The notes under the pieces: model-generated
What the model saw: only the letters and a program-made list of their open reading frames with translations
What the model was told of the DNA's origin: nothing
Database searches by the model: none
Program-made: the position numbers and the translations under genes
Part shown: positions 1-8,388 of the stretch, one piece after another
How positions within the stretch are numbered: position 1 is the stretch's first letter
How the letters are laid out: every line of letters begins with the position of its first letter
From: Arcanobacterium bovis
Lineage (GTDB): Bacteria; Actinomycetota; Actinomycetes; Actinomycetales; Actinomycetaceae
Length of the DNA stretch: 64,000 nt
Reading direction: 5' to 3'
Assembly: GCF_004331995.1 (NCBI RefSeq)
Contig: NZ_SJDT01000001.1
Span: forward strand, 248,001 to 312,000

Positions 1-1
1 G

Positions 2-358
2 TTCACTTTGGATGGTATCGACGACATAACCAGCGGCGATACTGCAGGCAACGGTAACGATGAAAGCGGTATTGGTGCTGGTTCTGGCGCTGGGATTGGC
101 TCGGGTATGGGTGCTGGTAACGGCGCAGGCTTTTCGGCAAATGCAAAGCACTACACGCGCACCGTCGTCTTCAACGACGCGAACGCAACCGTGCGTCGTC
201 TTTTCACCGAACCTCAACACGAAGCCTTCGCATCCGGCGTCTTTGCGCTGTACCTGACGGCGGTAATGCAGTCGGGCGAGGGGCTGAATGGAATTGAAAC
301 CTCCCTGCTCAACGACTCGCTCAATATTTTGCTCGACTCGGCACTTAAAGAAAGATAA
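2..358 (+). CDS. HSP90-family chaperone, C-terminal end (partial)
   Basis: The reading frame is open from the window edge, so only the last ~119 residues are present and the start lies outside. The terminal ~65 residues resemble the C-terminal dimerisation end of actinobacterial HSP90-like proteins (a VVFNDANATVRRL segment, then an amphipathic helix with LYLTAVMQ and a final LLNDSLNILLDSAL helix). A glycine-rich low-complexity stretch precedes it. The gene ends 5 bp before the TPR gene on the same strand, so the two are probably co-transcribed, and a TPR partner suits an HSP90. The family call rests on pattern memory of a short piece. An unrelated hypothetical protein is the alternative. Confidence 0.5.
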   Translation, partial: FTLDGIDDITSGDTAGNGNDESGIGAGSGAGIGSGMGAGNGAGFSANAKHYTRTVVFNDANATVRRLFTEPQHEAFASGVFALYLTAVMQSGEGLNGIETSLLNDSLNILLDSALKER

Positions 359-363
359 CGAAT

Positions 364-2640
364 ATGTGGACTGAGGAAGAAGCCGCACGGCGGCTGTGGC
401 AAGTGCGTCAGCTCCCCTACGGTCTTGCCCGCACCACGGCAACTGAGTGGATTGTACGCACGCTGTCGACCGATGGACCGGAACAGAAGTTGCCGTGGGC
501 ATTGCTCGAGCTCGTGGAAGCATACACTTTCGGCCCGGCTTCACACCACGGTTTCGCGTCATTTTCACAGCTATTGCGGATGTGGGATGAGCACCCAGAA
601 TACTTTGATGAGCAGGATCAACAAAATCTGTTTTGGGAGTTTAAGTGGATCGCCGAGGCCTTGACCTCCTATCCACAAATCTCGAAAGCGCAAGCACGGG
701 CGATGCTCGACGATATGCGCAGGCGTTTTGCGCTGGCTGGTCATAGTAGCGTTGCCGTGGACAAGGCAGAATTTGGTTGGGCGAACCATATTGGCGACGA
801 CGCCGCAGCTGAGCGTTGGCGTAGCGCTTGGCTGGCACACGGTGAGGATCCGATGGATTGTGCTGCGTGCAGGTATGGCAGCTTGGTTGCCCATTTGGTG
901 AATCGCGGCAAGTTCCGCGAGGCAATTGAGGTGGGCGTTCCTCAGAGCGTGGGTTGTAACCGCGAGCCGGCTACTACCATGCGTTACCGTGCGCTGGCGT
1001 TTTTGGAATTGGGCGACGGCGCGCAAGCCGCGCTACACCTGCTGCATGCGCAAGCTAATCGCGATAATACGGTGTTGGATTGTTACGATGTTGGCCCTGA
1101 ATTTGAAATTCTTGCCCGTGGTGGCGCGCTCGAGCGAGCACTGCGACTGCTGCGAGACCGTGGGCGGCCGGCATTTGCTGGGCAGATCGATCCTGGTACG
1201 CGCTTCGACTGGTTGATTTCTGTGATTAAGGGCTTGTCCGCCAATATGGATCAGGCTCAAACGCCAACCTCGATTCGTGAAGGCAAAACCGTTGGCGAGC
1301 TGCTCACATGGGCAATCGACCAAGCGACGCCACTTGCGCAGGCTTTTGATCGACGTGCAGAAAACACTCGTTTCACTGAGATTCTCGAGCGGGCGCAGAC
1401 TGCTAAACAAGCCGCTAAACTGGACTTTTCTACTGAGCGGCTCGAACAGGCAGCTGCTGAGGCGGCGAAAGCAGCTGCAGGTGCAGAAACGAATGCTGCA
1501 GGTGCAGCGAGAGACGCGGCGGGCGCAGCGACGACAAAGACTGCTGGTTCAGATGTTGGTGCTGGTAGTGACGGCGTTGGTGCTGCTGGCGCTGCATCCA
1601 CTGAAGCAGGTGTTAGTGGCGACACAACCGGCGTCGGTGCAGGTGTTGGCACAGCTGATGACGGTACTGGTGACGGTGGCGGTGCTAGTGATACCGCAGG
1701 AACCGACTCGGGCAAAACGGCAAGCTCAACGGCTGGCACTGACGAAACTGCTACAGACAACGAAAACGCCGATGCCGTCTACACCAAGGCCGACAGACTG
1801 GCTTCGCGCAAAGAGTACGACTTGGCAGCCAAAACCTACCTTCGCGCAGCTACGCTGCGCGAAGAAGCTGGGGATTTAGCCGGAGCCGGCATTGCTTATG
1901 CCGATTGCGCCCAGTGCAATACCTTGATTCAGGAGTTTTCCCAGGCGTGTGACTTATTTGACCGCGCATGGCCGCTGCTTTTGGTGGGAGATATTCCAAG
2001 CGCGGCGCTAATCGATATTCTTGCTGCTTGGTGTGCCTGTGCTGAGAAAATCAATGCTGTACATCAGCTCACGAGTGCAGCTGCTAATATCGAGAAGCGT
2101 CTCACCGAGCCAGACACTGCCGAGATGATTGGCGATTACGCCGAGCGCGCTAGCAAAGAATACGCCTGGAACAAGGCTCGACTCATTGATCTTAACGCCC
2201 GAATTTGTGCAGCTGTTGCAGCCGAAGCTGAACATGCTGGTAATGGCGCTGAACAGGAGATGAGCGAGGATCTCGCCCCAGTTGGTCAGCTTGGCGAGGT
2301 TGATGAGCACAGTATATTTGGGAAGTCGGGCAATTGCGCTCAGCACAAAGAAAACGACTTGCTTAACCGAGCGATTGAGCTGGCACTTGCCGCAGCTAGA
2401 GCATTTTCCGAGGCAGGAGATACGAATTCTGCCGGATCGTCGCAAGCTTTGGCAGCACAACTGTGTACGTCAACTGATTCTCAGGCATCTCAACGTCATT
2501 ACGAAGCAGCTCTAGAAACATTCACCAGTACTCGCAATTCCAAGGCTTTCGAAACCCTCATTGATGAGTACGTGACGTACCTGCACTCTATCGGCCTAGA
2601 CAACAAGGCTACCGAGCTGATGGCACGCCTATTTTCATAG
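364..2640 (+). CDS. Tetratricopeptide-type helical repeat protein with low-complexity middle
   Basis: A 758-residue protein without signal peptide or membrane segment. The N-terminal ~355 residues and the part after ~471 are alpha-helical repeats with TPR-like spacing (for example ASRKEYDLAAKTYLRAA followed by DLAGAGIAYADCAQC). Between them, residues ~360-470 are an Ala/Gly/Thr/Asp-rich linker with no predicted fold. It starts at ATG 364, five bases after the upstream HSP90-like gene, with only a weak AAAGA before it. TPR proteins act as scaffolds, and its placement suggests a client or co-chaperone role with the HSP90-like protein. That role is inferred from the neighbourhood only. Confidence 0.7.
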   Translation: MWTEEEAARRLWQVRQLPYGLARTTATEWIVRTLSTDGPEQKLPWALLELVEAYTFGPASHHGFASFSQLLRMWDEHPEYFDEQDQQNLFWEFKWIAEALTSYPQISKAQARAMLDDMRRRFALAGHSSVAVDKAEFGWANHIGDDAAAERWRSAWLAHGEDPMDCAACRYGSLVAHLVNRGKFREAIEVGVPQSVGCNREPATTMRYRALAFLELGDGAQAALHLLHAQANRDNTVLDCYDVGPEFEILARGGALERALRLLRDRGRPAFAGQIDPGTRFDWLISVIKGLSANMDQAQTPTSIREGKTVGELLTWAIDQATPLAQAFDRRAENTRFTEILERAQTAKQAAKLDFSTERLEQAAAEAAKAAAGAETNAAGAARDAAGAATTKTAGSDVGAGSDGVGAAGAASTEAGVSGDTTGVGAGVGTADDGTGDGGGASDTAGTDSGKTASSTAGTDETATDNENADAVYTKADRLASRKEYDLAAKTYLRAATLREEAGDLAGAGIAYADCAQCNTLIQEFSQACDLFDRAWPLLLVGDIPSAALIDILAAWCACAEKINAVHQLTSAAANIEKRLTEPDTAEMIGDYAERASKEYAWNKARLIDLNARICAAVAAEAEHAGNGAEQEMSEDLAPVGQLGEVDEHSIFGKSGNCAQHKENDLLNRAIELALAAARAFSEAGDTNSAGSSQALAAQLCTSTDSQASQRHYEAALETFTSTRNSKAFETLIDEYVTYLHSIGLDNKATELMARLFS

Positions 2641-2669
2641 TTATGAGCCAGCGTGCCGCTAACCTTTGT

Positions 2670-2739
2670 CCTAACTTAGGCGCCGACTTATCTATCGCGC
2701 TTATATAGCGCGATACCCCAAAGATCGCCTAAGTTACGG
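2670..2739. repeat. Double-hairpin intergenic repeat, copy 1
   Basis: A 70-bp imperfect palindrome. The outer arms are CCTAACTTAGGCG and CGCCTAAGTTACGG. An inner perfect hairpin has arms ATCGCGCT and AGCGCGAT around TATAT. A second copy lies at 36446-36514 with the same order of blocks, so this is a dispersed element and not a one-off terminator. It has no T tract. It sits 30 bp after the TPR gene and could act as a transcript-end structure. Confidence 0.75.
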
Positions 2740-2853
2740 AAGTCCCCCGCTCCCGTCACCCACTTCTCCTCACTCGAGGCATGACATCTGTCATGCCCAT
2801 ATCCTTACACCTCACACTTCCAGCGATCTGCGCAGCCCCACCATAATTGGGGT

Positions 2854-3687
2854 ATGAGCATAAAACTGACCAATGTGGTGAAAACTTTTGGTATCGGAGC
2901 AAAGGTAACAGCCGTTGCCGGCATCAATCTCAGTATTTTACCAGGCGAAGTGGTAGCACTCCTTGGTCCCAATGGCGCAGGTAAAACTACCACAATTGAT
3001 ATGATTCTCGGATTAACGAAGCCGAGCGAAGGACAAATCGAAGTCTTGGGCGCGAGCCCACGCACCGCCGTCATCGAAGGAAAGATAAGCGCCCTGCTCC
3101 AAACGGGCGGCCTCCTGCGTGACATGCGCGTTGGCGAAACTGTGGATTATATCGCGGCCACGTACAATAAGCCGACTCTCGGACGCGCGGCACTTGAGCG
3201 CGCCGGCATCTCCCACCTTGCCAATCGCAAGATTTCAAAGTGCTCCGGCGGCGAGCAACAGCGCCTCAAATTCGCTCTTGCTCTTCTTCCCAATCCCGAG
3301 CTGCTGATTCTCGACGAGCCAACTACCGGCATGGATGTGAGCGGGCGTCGAGATTTTTGGACCACTATGCGCGAGGAAGCCACCGCAGGACGCACCGTCA
3401 TTTTCGCCACCCATTATCTCGAAGAGGCACAAGATTTCGCTGATCGTATCGTATTGATGAACCGCGGCAAGATCGTTTCGGACGGTTCGGTGAGCGAAAT
3501 ACGCAATATCACTGGTCAGCGGCGCGTCAATTGGATTCAAGACGGCGAAAGCCACACAGCACTGAGTGCCGATTCAGATAATTTCGCGCGAGAGTTACTC
3601 GCAACCCCAGGCGTCCACAGCCTCGAAATCGCAACTCCTTCGCTCGACGACGCATTCGTTTCACTCACCTCGGAGAACGCCTTATGA
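2854..3687 (+). CDS. ABC transporter ATP-binding protein
   Basis: A 277-residue cytoplasmic ATPase with all ABC motifs: Walker A GPNGAGKT at 38-45, Q-loop near 83, signature SGGEQ at 131-135, Walker B LLILDEP at 150-156 and the H-loop His at 187. It powers the adjacent ABC-2 permease, whose gene overlaps its stop by 4 bp (ATGA). The following kinase and response regulator suggest a self-regulated exporter module of the drug or antimicrobial-peptide type. The substrate cannot be read from sequence. The start at 2854 follows a GGGGT stretch and gives the usual N-terminus for the family. Confidence 0.93.
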   Translation: MSIKLTNVVKTFGIGAKVTAVAGINLSILPGEVVALLGPNGAGKTTTIDMILGLTKPSEGQIEVLGASPRTAVIEGKISALLQTGGLLRDMRVGETVDYIAATYNKPTLGRAALERAGISHLANRKISKCSGGEQQRLKFALALLPNPELLILDEPTTGMDVSGRRDFWTTMREEATAGRTVIFATHYLEEAQDFADRIVLMNRGKIVSDGSVSEIRNITGQRRVNWIQDGESHTALSADSDNFARELLATPGVHSLEIATPSLDDAFVSLTSENAL

Positions 3688-4439
3688 AAATTCCAACCCT
3701 TATTTCCATCGATTTCAAACGCGCGCTACGCGATTCTGGCACTATCTTTGTGCTGGGAATTCCGCTGCTCATGTTTATTATTTTCGGAACTACTACGTCG
3801 TATGCGGAGTTTCCATTCGGCAACGGGAACGTCGCGATGATGACGATGATCAATATGGCTCTGTACGGCGCTACGTCGGTGACCGTAGCACTAGCTTCCA
3901 ACGCCGCGGTTGAGCGCATGCAGGGCTGGGGACGGCAGATCGCGCTCACTCCCCTGCGCGATTCGCAATATGTATTAGTAAAAGTAGTGGTAGCTGGCTT
4001 GTTTGCACTCCTGCCCATGCTCGCAATTTACCTCACTGGGTTTGTGACCACGTCCGAAGCTCCGGCGCGGGTGTGGGCGCTGAGCTTCGTGCTTATCCTC
4101 GCAGGTGCACTAGTGATGGCGTTGTACGGTCTGTTTTTCGGTCTGGCACTGAAATCGGACAGCGGCACTACAATTGCCACCGGCACGCTCGTGGTGCTGA
4201 GCTTTTTGGGCAATCTTTTCGTTCCACTTTCTGGCACGATGCTCACGATTTCCAAGTTCACGCCGCTGTATGGCTTTGGAGTTATCGCCCGTTGGCCGCT
4301 GGCCGAAGGTGCGAATGTGGGTATGGACGGAAATGCCGTACAAGAATCGCTTCAACTTGCCGTTGCCAACTTTGCGGTTTGGGCGCTCGTGCTGGCTGCG
4401 GCGTCACTCTGGGCATTCAAACGTTCACGCTCGCGTTAA
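3684..4439 (+). CDS. ABC-2 type transporter permease
   Basis: A 251-residue integral membrane protein with about six hydrophobic segments, of the size and topology of ABC-2 exporter permeases. It begins with a short cytoplasmic leader (FKRALRDSGTIFVLGIPLLMF) and ends in a basic tail. It overlaps the ATPase gene by 4 bp, so the two are translationally coupled and form one transporter. The kinase gene starts 9 bp later. Substrate is unknown; DrrB/YadH-like exporters of lipids, antibiotics or peptides are the closest functional class. Confidence 0.88.
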   Translation: MKIPTLISIDFKRALRDSGTIFVLGIPLLMFIIFGTTTSYAEFPFGNGNVAMMTMINMALYGATSVTVALASNAAVERMQGWGRQIALTPLRDSQYVLVKVVVAGLFALLPMLAIYLTGFVTTSEAPARVWALSFVLILAGALVMALYGLFFGLALKSDSGTTIATGTLVVLSFLGNLFVPLSGTMLTISKFTPLYGFGVIARWPLAEGANVGMDGNAVQESLQLAVANFAVWALVLAAASLWAFKRSRSR

Positions 4440-4448
4440 TATGGAGTC

Positions 4449-5903
4449 ATGAGCTCACATAAGTTCGAACGTTCTGTAGTGCCACACGTCGAACCGGCGG
4501 CATTACCTGCGGCGTCGCACGCAGATCTGCCTGCCGATTCGGCGTTGACGGCGTGCGATTTCGTTACGGAACACCATACAGGCGACGGCGCTGATGGACG
4601 TTCGTACGGCACTAACGTCCATGAGCACGACGGCGCAGCTCACCGCGGTAGCGAGCCACGCAACGAGGTGGGCAGCGTTGTTCCTAGGCGAGCGGCGTCG
4701 TCCCTCCCCGAGCAAACGCCGTCGCCCACACCCACGCCCACGCCCACGCCCACGCCCACGAGAACTCAATCTGCCATTCCTTCCAATATCTCTACAGGCC
4801 CACATATAACTATGCACGCTAAACCTCATTCTCCCGCCGACGACATCGAACGGCACGGCACGCTCGCCGGATACATCTCCGGTCTCGTGTGGCTCGGCTT
4901 TCTGTTCTACCCTGTTTACGCAGCACTACACTACGAGCCGCTCATCAAATACGCAGCTCTAAGCTTCACAGGCCTGTTTATTCTCACTTACTGCGCATCG
5001 CTCGCTGTGGCGTTCAAAAATGAAATTTTTCTTCGTGGGCAGTTTATGCCGCAGGCTATTGCGCTGATTTTGGCGGCAATCGGCATCACAGCAATAGAGT
5101 TTTTCCTGCTAGGAGATATCGCCGTTACGTACGTCGTGTACCTAGTGCCGATCTGTATATTTTTGTTACCTATGCCGTGGAATTTCTATATTTCCGGTTT
5201 GCCAGTGATCTACACCTTCATTCTCGCGTTTACACGGGACTTTGGAATTCTATCGATTGCGATTGGTTCCATCGGAACTTATATCGCGGTGACTGCCTCG
5301 GTGTTCTTCCAGATCCTCGGCAACAAAAAGACGGCGCTCGTCACTCAAATGGCAACTCTTGAAGAACGCGAACGAGTGGCGCGAGACGTGCACGACGTGC
5401 TCGGGCACTCACTCACCGCTATCGCCCTCAAATCGGAGCTAGCCCGTGAGCTGGTGGAGCGCGATCCGCAGCGGGCACGTGCTGAGATCGACGCTATCTA
5501 CAACCTCTCCCGTCAGGCGATTGGCGAGGTAAGGTCCACGGTTTCGGGCTTGCGTGTGCGCCAGTTGGTGCATGAGCTGGACGCTGTGCGCACCATCGTA
5601 AGCGACGCCAATATCGAATTTTCGCTGGTAGGAAGCCCCGATGAGGTTACGCCCAGTGCACGCATACTGTTCGCTTGGGCGTTGCGCGAAGCCGTCACCA
5701 ATACGGTGAGACATGCAAAAGCCCAGCATATTTGGGTTACCTTGCGAGAAACTTCGATTTCTATTCGCGACGACGGCGTTGGGATGGGTTCGCACAGTTT
5801 CGGTAACGGTTTGTCTGGTTTGCGGCATCGGGCGGAAGACGCCGGTGCCAAGCTGAGCGTTTCGAGCCCCGATCCAGGTACTGAGGTTAAAATTGAGCTA
5901 TGA
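4449..5903 (+). CDS. Sensor histidine kinase (HisKA_3/DesK-NarX type)
   Basis: A 484-residue membrane kinase. A ~120-residue low-complexity, Ser/Thr/Pro/His-rich N-terminal region precedes about five or six membrane helices (residues ~140-290), the HisKA_3 dimerisation helix with phospho-acceptor His315 in ARDVHDVLGHSLTA, and a HATPase domain with DDGVGMG and GNGLSGL motifs. It phosphorylates the response regulator encoded 16 bp downstream and probably controls the upstream ABC exporter. The start at 4449 has a GGAG only 2 bp away, which is poor spacing. ATG 4813 would drop the low-complexity region and give a normal-length DesK-like kinase, so the start is uncertain. Confidence 0.88.
   Translation: MSSHKFERSVVPHVEPAALPAASHADLPADSALTACDFVTEHHTGDGADGRSYGTNVHEHDGAAHRGSEPRNEVGSVVPRRAASSLPEQTPSPTPTPTPTPTPTRTQSAIPSNISTGPHITMHAKPHSPADDIERHGTLAGYISGLVWLGFLFYPVYAALHYEPLIKYAALSFTGLFILTYCASLAVAFKNEIFLRGQFMPQAIALILAAIGITAIEFFLLGDIAVTYVVYLVPICIFLLPMPWNFYISGLPVIYTFILAFTRDFGILSIAIGSIGTYIAVTASVFFQILGNKKTALVTQMATLEERERVARDVHDVLGHSLTAIALKSELARELVERDPQRARAEIDAIYNLSRQAIGEVRSTVSGLRVRQLVHELDAVRTIVSDANIEFSLVGSPDEVTPSARILFAWALREAVTNTVRHAKAQHIWVTLRETSISIRDDGVGMGSHSFGNGLSGLRHRAEDAGAKLSVSSPDPGTEVKIEL
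4725..4760 (+). repeat. Hexanucleotide tandem repeat (CCCACG) in the kinase gene
   Basis: Six tandem hexamers (one CCCACA and five CCCACG) encode an alternating Pro-Thr run in the N-terminal region of the histidine kinase. Unit changes would alter length without shifting frame. If translation begins at 4813 the tract is instead 5' untranslated. Confidence 0.85.
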
Positions 5904-5919
5904 ATCGAGTGATCAGAGC

Positions 5920-6627
5920 ATGATTAAGGTGTTACTCGCAGACGACCAAGCGATGATCCGCGGCGCGCTCTCGGCGCTACTTTCACTAGAAGGCGATATT
6001 GACGTCGTGGCAGAGGTAGGCACTGGTGATGCGGTGATTCCCGCCCTGGATCGAGCCTTTGGAGGATGCGATGGCGCTGATGGGCACGATGGTGCTGGTG
6101 CGAACGAAAGTGCTAGTTCCTACGAAAGTACTGGTGCGCACGAGAGCACTCGTGGAACCGGCGTCGACGTCGCTATTTTGGATATTGAAATGCCGGGCTG
6201 CTCCGGAATTGAAGCTGCGAAACTCGTACACGAAAAGTATCCGCAGGTGAAATGCCTCGTCTTGACCACATTTGGGCGGCCTGGCTATATGCGACGTGCA
6301 CTCGATGCGGGCGCGCTCGGATTTATGGTCAAAGAGACTCCTGCGCGCGAGCTCGCCACCGCGATCCGTCGTCTCAATCAAGGAGAACGCGTTATTGATC
6401 CCAGCCTGGCTGCGGCGGCACTGGTTGAGGGCGCGAATCCACTGAGCGAACGGGAGCGTGAGCTATTGCGACTGACGCTCAGTGGGGATCGGATTTCAGA
6501 TATTGCGCGGCGAGTTTTCCTCTCGGAGGGCACCGTTCGTAATCATTTAAGCGCGGCGATGGCCAAGACTCACACCGAAACACGGATGCAAGCTGCACTA
6601 TTAGCCGAAGATAACGGCTGGCTTTAG
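5920..6627 (+). CDS. LuxR/NarL-family response regulator with receiver insertion
   Basis: A two-component regulator partnering the preceding kinase. The receiver has acidic Asp8/Asp9, phospho-acceptor Asp88 in LDIEMPG, Thr116/117 and Lys138. The C-terminus is a LuxR-type HTH (PLSERERELLRLTLSG, then ISDIARRVFLSEGTVRNHL). About 30 extra residues rich in Gly, Ala, Ser and His (about 50-80) interrupt the receiver just before the phosphorylation strand, which is unusual because that loop is normally short. I chose ATG 5920 because it places the canonical MIKVLLADD at the N-terminus. The longer TTG frame at 5893 overlaps the kinase stop. Probable target: the ABC exporter promoter. Confidence 0.9.
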   Translation: MIKVLLADDQAMIRGALSALLSLEGDIDVVAEVGTGDAVIPALDRAFGGCDGADGHDGAGANESASSYESTGAHESTRGTGVDVAILDIEMPGCSGIEAAKLVHEKYPQVKCLVLTTFGRPGYMRRALDAGALGFMVKETPARELATAIRRLNQGERVIDPSLAAAALVEGANPLSERERELLRLTLSGDRISDIARRVFLSEGTVRNHLSAAMAKTHTETRMQAALLAEDNGWL

Positions 6628-6658
6628 ACTCTTATTGAGAACAGATGTCGTTGCATAA

Positions 6659-6682
6659 ACATATTGCAATATCTTTATATGT
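6659..6682 (+). promoter_or_regulatory. Candidate SmtB-type operator
   Basis: An inverted repeat ACATAT-N12-ATATGT lies directly in front of the SmtB-like gene. AT-rich imperfect palindromes of this kind, in the promoter of the regulator's own gene, are typical operators of the SmtB/CzrA family. The overall reading is inference; the palindrome itself is seen. Confidence 0.5.
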
Positions 6683-6698
6683 ATGATTGGATGGAGTC

Positions 6699-6998
6699 AT
6701 GAGAACGTTGGACGGCCAAGCCGAGGTTGCGAGAATCTTCAAGGCGCTCGGAAACGAAGGGCGACTGGTCGTACTATGGGCTCTCAGTCAAAATGACTGC
6801 ACAGTTAGCGAGTTAGCAGCGACTACGGAACTATCCCAACCGCTCGTCTCGCAACACTTGCGGTCACTAAAACAGGTGAAACTCGTGAACGGCACCCGCC
6901 AAGGCAAAGAAGTTATTTACTCCCTTGCCGACCACCACGTTGCACACATCGTGGAGGATGCGTTCATTCACGTTACCGAAGGAGATAATCATGACTAA
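6699..6998 (+). CDS. ArsR/SmtB-family metal-sensing repressor
   Basis: A 99-residue winged-helix repressor. The recognition region is VSELAATTELSQPLVSQHLRSL. The C-terminal alpha-5 helix carries Asp78-x-His80-x10-His91-x2-Glu94, matching the D-H-H-E zinc site known from SmtB (CzrA has His at the last position). No ELCVCDL-type alpha-3 cysteine site is present. It is therefore most likely a Zn(II)-type (or Co/Ni) de-repressor of its own operon, whose second gene encodes a histidine-rich protein and overlaps it by 8 bp. ATG 6699 is preferred over the TTG at 6687. Confidence 0.85.
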   Translation: MRTLDGQAEVARIFKALGNEGRLVVLWALSQNDCTVSELAATTELSQPLVSQHLRSLKQVKLVNGTRQGKEVIYSLADHHVAHIVEDAFIHVTEGDNHD

Positions 6999-7287
6999 CA
7001 CCGACATTCACGCAGAGCACACAGTCTCCGAGCACGAGCACGGCGAAAACTGCGGACACGAAGCAGTACAGCACGGCGATCACATCGACTACGTACACGG
7101 CACACACCACCATGCTCTTCATGGCGACCACTACGACGAGCACGAAGCGGTTGCAGAGCACACCGTTGCCGAGCACGCACACGGCGAAGATTGCGGCCAC
7201 GAGGCTGTTGAGCACGGAGATCACGTTGATTACATTCACGATGGTCACCGCCACGCAGCACACGGCGAGCACTACGACGAGCACTGA
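6991..7287 (+). CDS. Histidine-rich metal-binding protein, tandem duplicate
   Basis: A 98-residue soluble protein composed of two ~46-residue copies, each with EHTV-x-EH-x-HGE-x-CGHEAV followed by HGDH-x-DY-x-H and ending HYDEH. About a quarter of residues are His, with one Cys per copy in a CGHE context. The related single-copy small protein is common in actinobacteria beside ArsR-type regulators; here it is doubled head to tail. It has a good ribosome site (GGAG, 7 bp before ATG 6991) and overlaps the SmtB-like gene. Likely role: zinc buffering or storage in the cytoplasm. Nickel or cobalt cannot be excluded. Confidence 0.85.
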   Translation: MTNTDIHAEHTVSEHEHGENCGHEAVQHGDHIDYVHGTHHHALHGDHYDEHEAVAEHTVAEHAHGEDCGHEAVEHGDHVDYIHDGHRHAAHGEHYDEH

Positions 7288-7306
7288 GTTTAGCTCAATA
7301 CCCGTA

Positions 7307-7417
7307 CTCTAAATAGGCGATTTTGCAGGCAATTCGCACAGTGGGTTTCTCGGCAGGTTTTTGATTCCTCCGCAGATTCTCATAGACGCGCGGAGCTTGT
7401 GAAGTCGCCTATTTGAG
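7307..7417. repeat. Inverted repeat in the 7288-7824 gene-free stretch
   Basis: The 537 bp between the His-rich gene and ahpC contain no credible gene. An inverted pair CTC(T)AAATAGGCGA and TCGCCTATTTGAG, ~100 bp apart, encloses a CTCCGC/GCGGAG hairpin. The arms resemble the outer arms of the dispersed repeat at 2670 and 36446 (TTAGGCG/CGCCTAA). It could be a diverged relative or the terminator of the zinc operon. The ahpC promoter must lie in 7420-7810, but I see no convincing -35/-10 pair there. Confidence 0.4.
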
Positions 7418-7824
7418 TTTTCGAGGAGCCAGTTGCGGCTTTGGATTGTCGGTCAACACTAGAGACGTAATCACCCAAGACAAAGGTGCTCGAATCCAAG
7501 AAATCTCCCGATGCACTCCACGATTCACGGACCGCGAACAAACAATAGCACTGCACACCTTGGCAATTTCCGCACGCCACGGTAGAGTAATACATGCTAT
7601 CTGGAACTATTCCAGTTTGGAAGAGTTGGAGAGTTGACGCAACGCAGAAACAACACGAGGCGAGTGCGCACGCAAGGCGGATCCGGCGACGTCGGTATAA
7701 AACACCGGAAAAACTGGACAAGCCTACGCAAACCAACAGTCAACAGCGCATAACCAGCAAAACGCAAGCACCTCCCCCAAGCCAATAGCAACACAAAATC
7801 CAATACTCAACTAAGGAGAATGAG

Positions 7825-8388
7825 ATGTCGCTTATCAACACCAAGGCAGCCGAATGGGCAGGAACCGCATACCACAACGGCGATTTCGTGGATCTTTCCA
7901 GCGAAGACCACAAGGGATCGTGGGCAATTCTTTTCTTCTACCCTGCCGATTTCACCTTCGTTTGCCCAACCGAGCTTGAGGACATGGCCGATCACTACGC
8001 AGAGTTCGAGAAGATGGGCGTGAAGGTTTACGCATTCTCGACCGACAAGCACTTCTCACACAAGGCTTGGCACGATTCCTCCGAGCGCATTGGCAAGATC
8101 ACTTTCCCAATGGTGGGCGATCCTACCTGCAAGATTGCAGAGGATTTCGAAACTCTCCGCCCAGGCGAAGGCGCAGCAGACCGCTCCACCATCGTCATCG
8201 ATCCAGACGGCGTTATTCAGTACGTTGAGACCACTTCCGAGGGTGTTGGCCGCAACGCCGCCGAACTCCTGCGCAAGGTAAAGGCAGCTCAGTACATCTA
8301 CAACCACCCAGGCGAAGTTTGCCCAGCTAAGTGGGAAGAAGGCGAAGAAACGCTCGCTCCTTCATTCGACCTTTCCGGAAAGCTCTGA
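7825..8388 (+). CDS. ahpC: Alkyl hydroperoxide reductase subunit C (2-Cys peroxiredoxin)
   Basis: A 187-residue AhpC/Prx1-type peroxidase that reduces hydrogen peroxide and organic hydroperoxides in the cytoplasm. Peroxidatic Cys47 lies in DFTFVCPTELED and resolving Cys166 in EVCPAKW, both at the positions of E. coli AhpC, and the length is that of the family. A strong AAGGAG precedes ATG 7825. The stop overlaps the start of ahpF by one base, so the two form one operon in which AhpF re-reduces AhpC. Confidence 0.97.
   Translation: MSLINTKAAEWAGTAYHNGDFVDLSSEDHKGSWAILFFYPADFTFVCPTELEDMADHYAEFEKMGVKVYAFSTDKHFSHKAWHDSSERIGKITFPMVGDPTCKIAEDFETLRPGEGAADRSTIVIDPDGVIQYVETTSEGVGRNAAELLRKVKAAQYIYNHPGEVCPAKWEEGEETLAPSFDLSGKL

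Noticed and set aside
7413-7788. Small frames on both strands in the 7288-7824 gap
   Set aside because: No ribosome site, no domain and no coding-like composition; treated as a regulatory region of ahpC.
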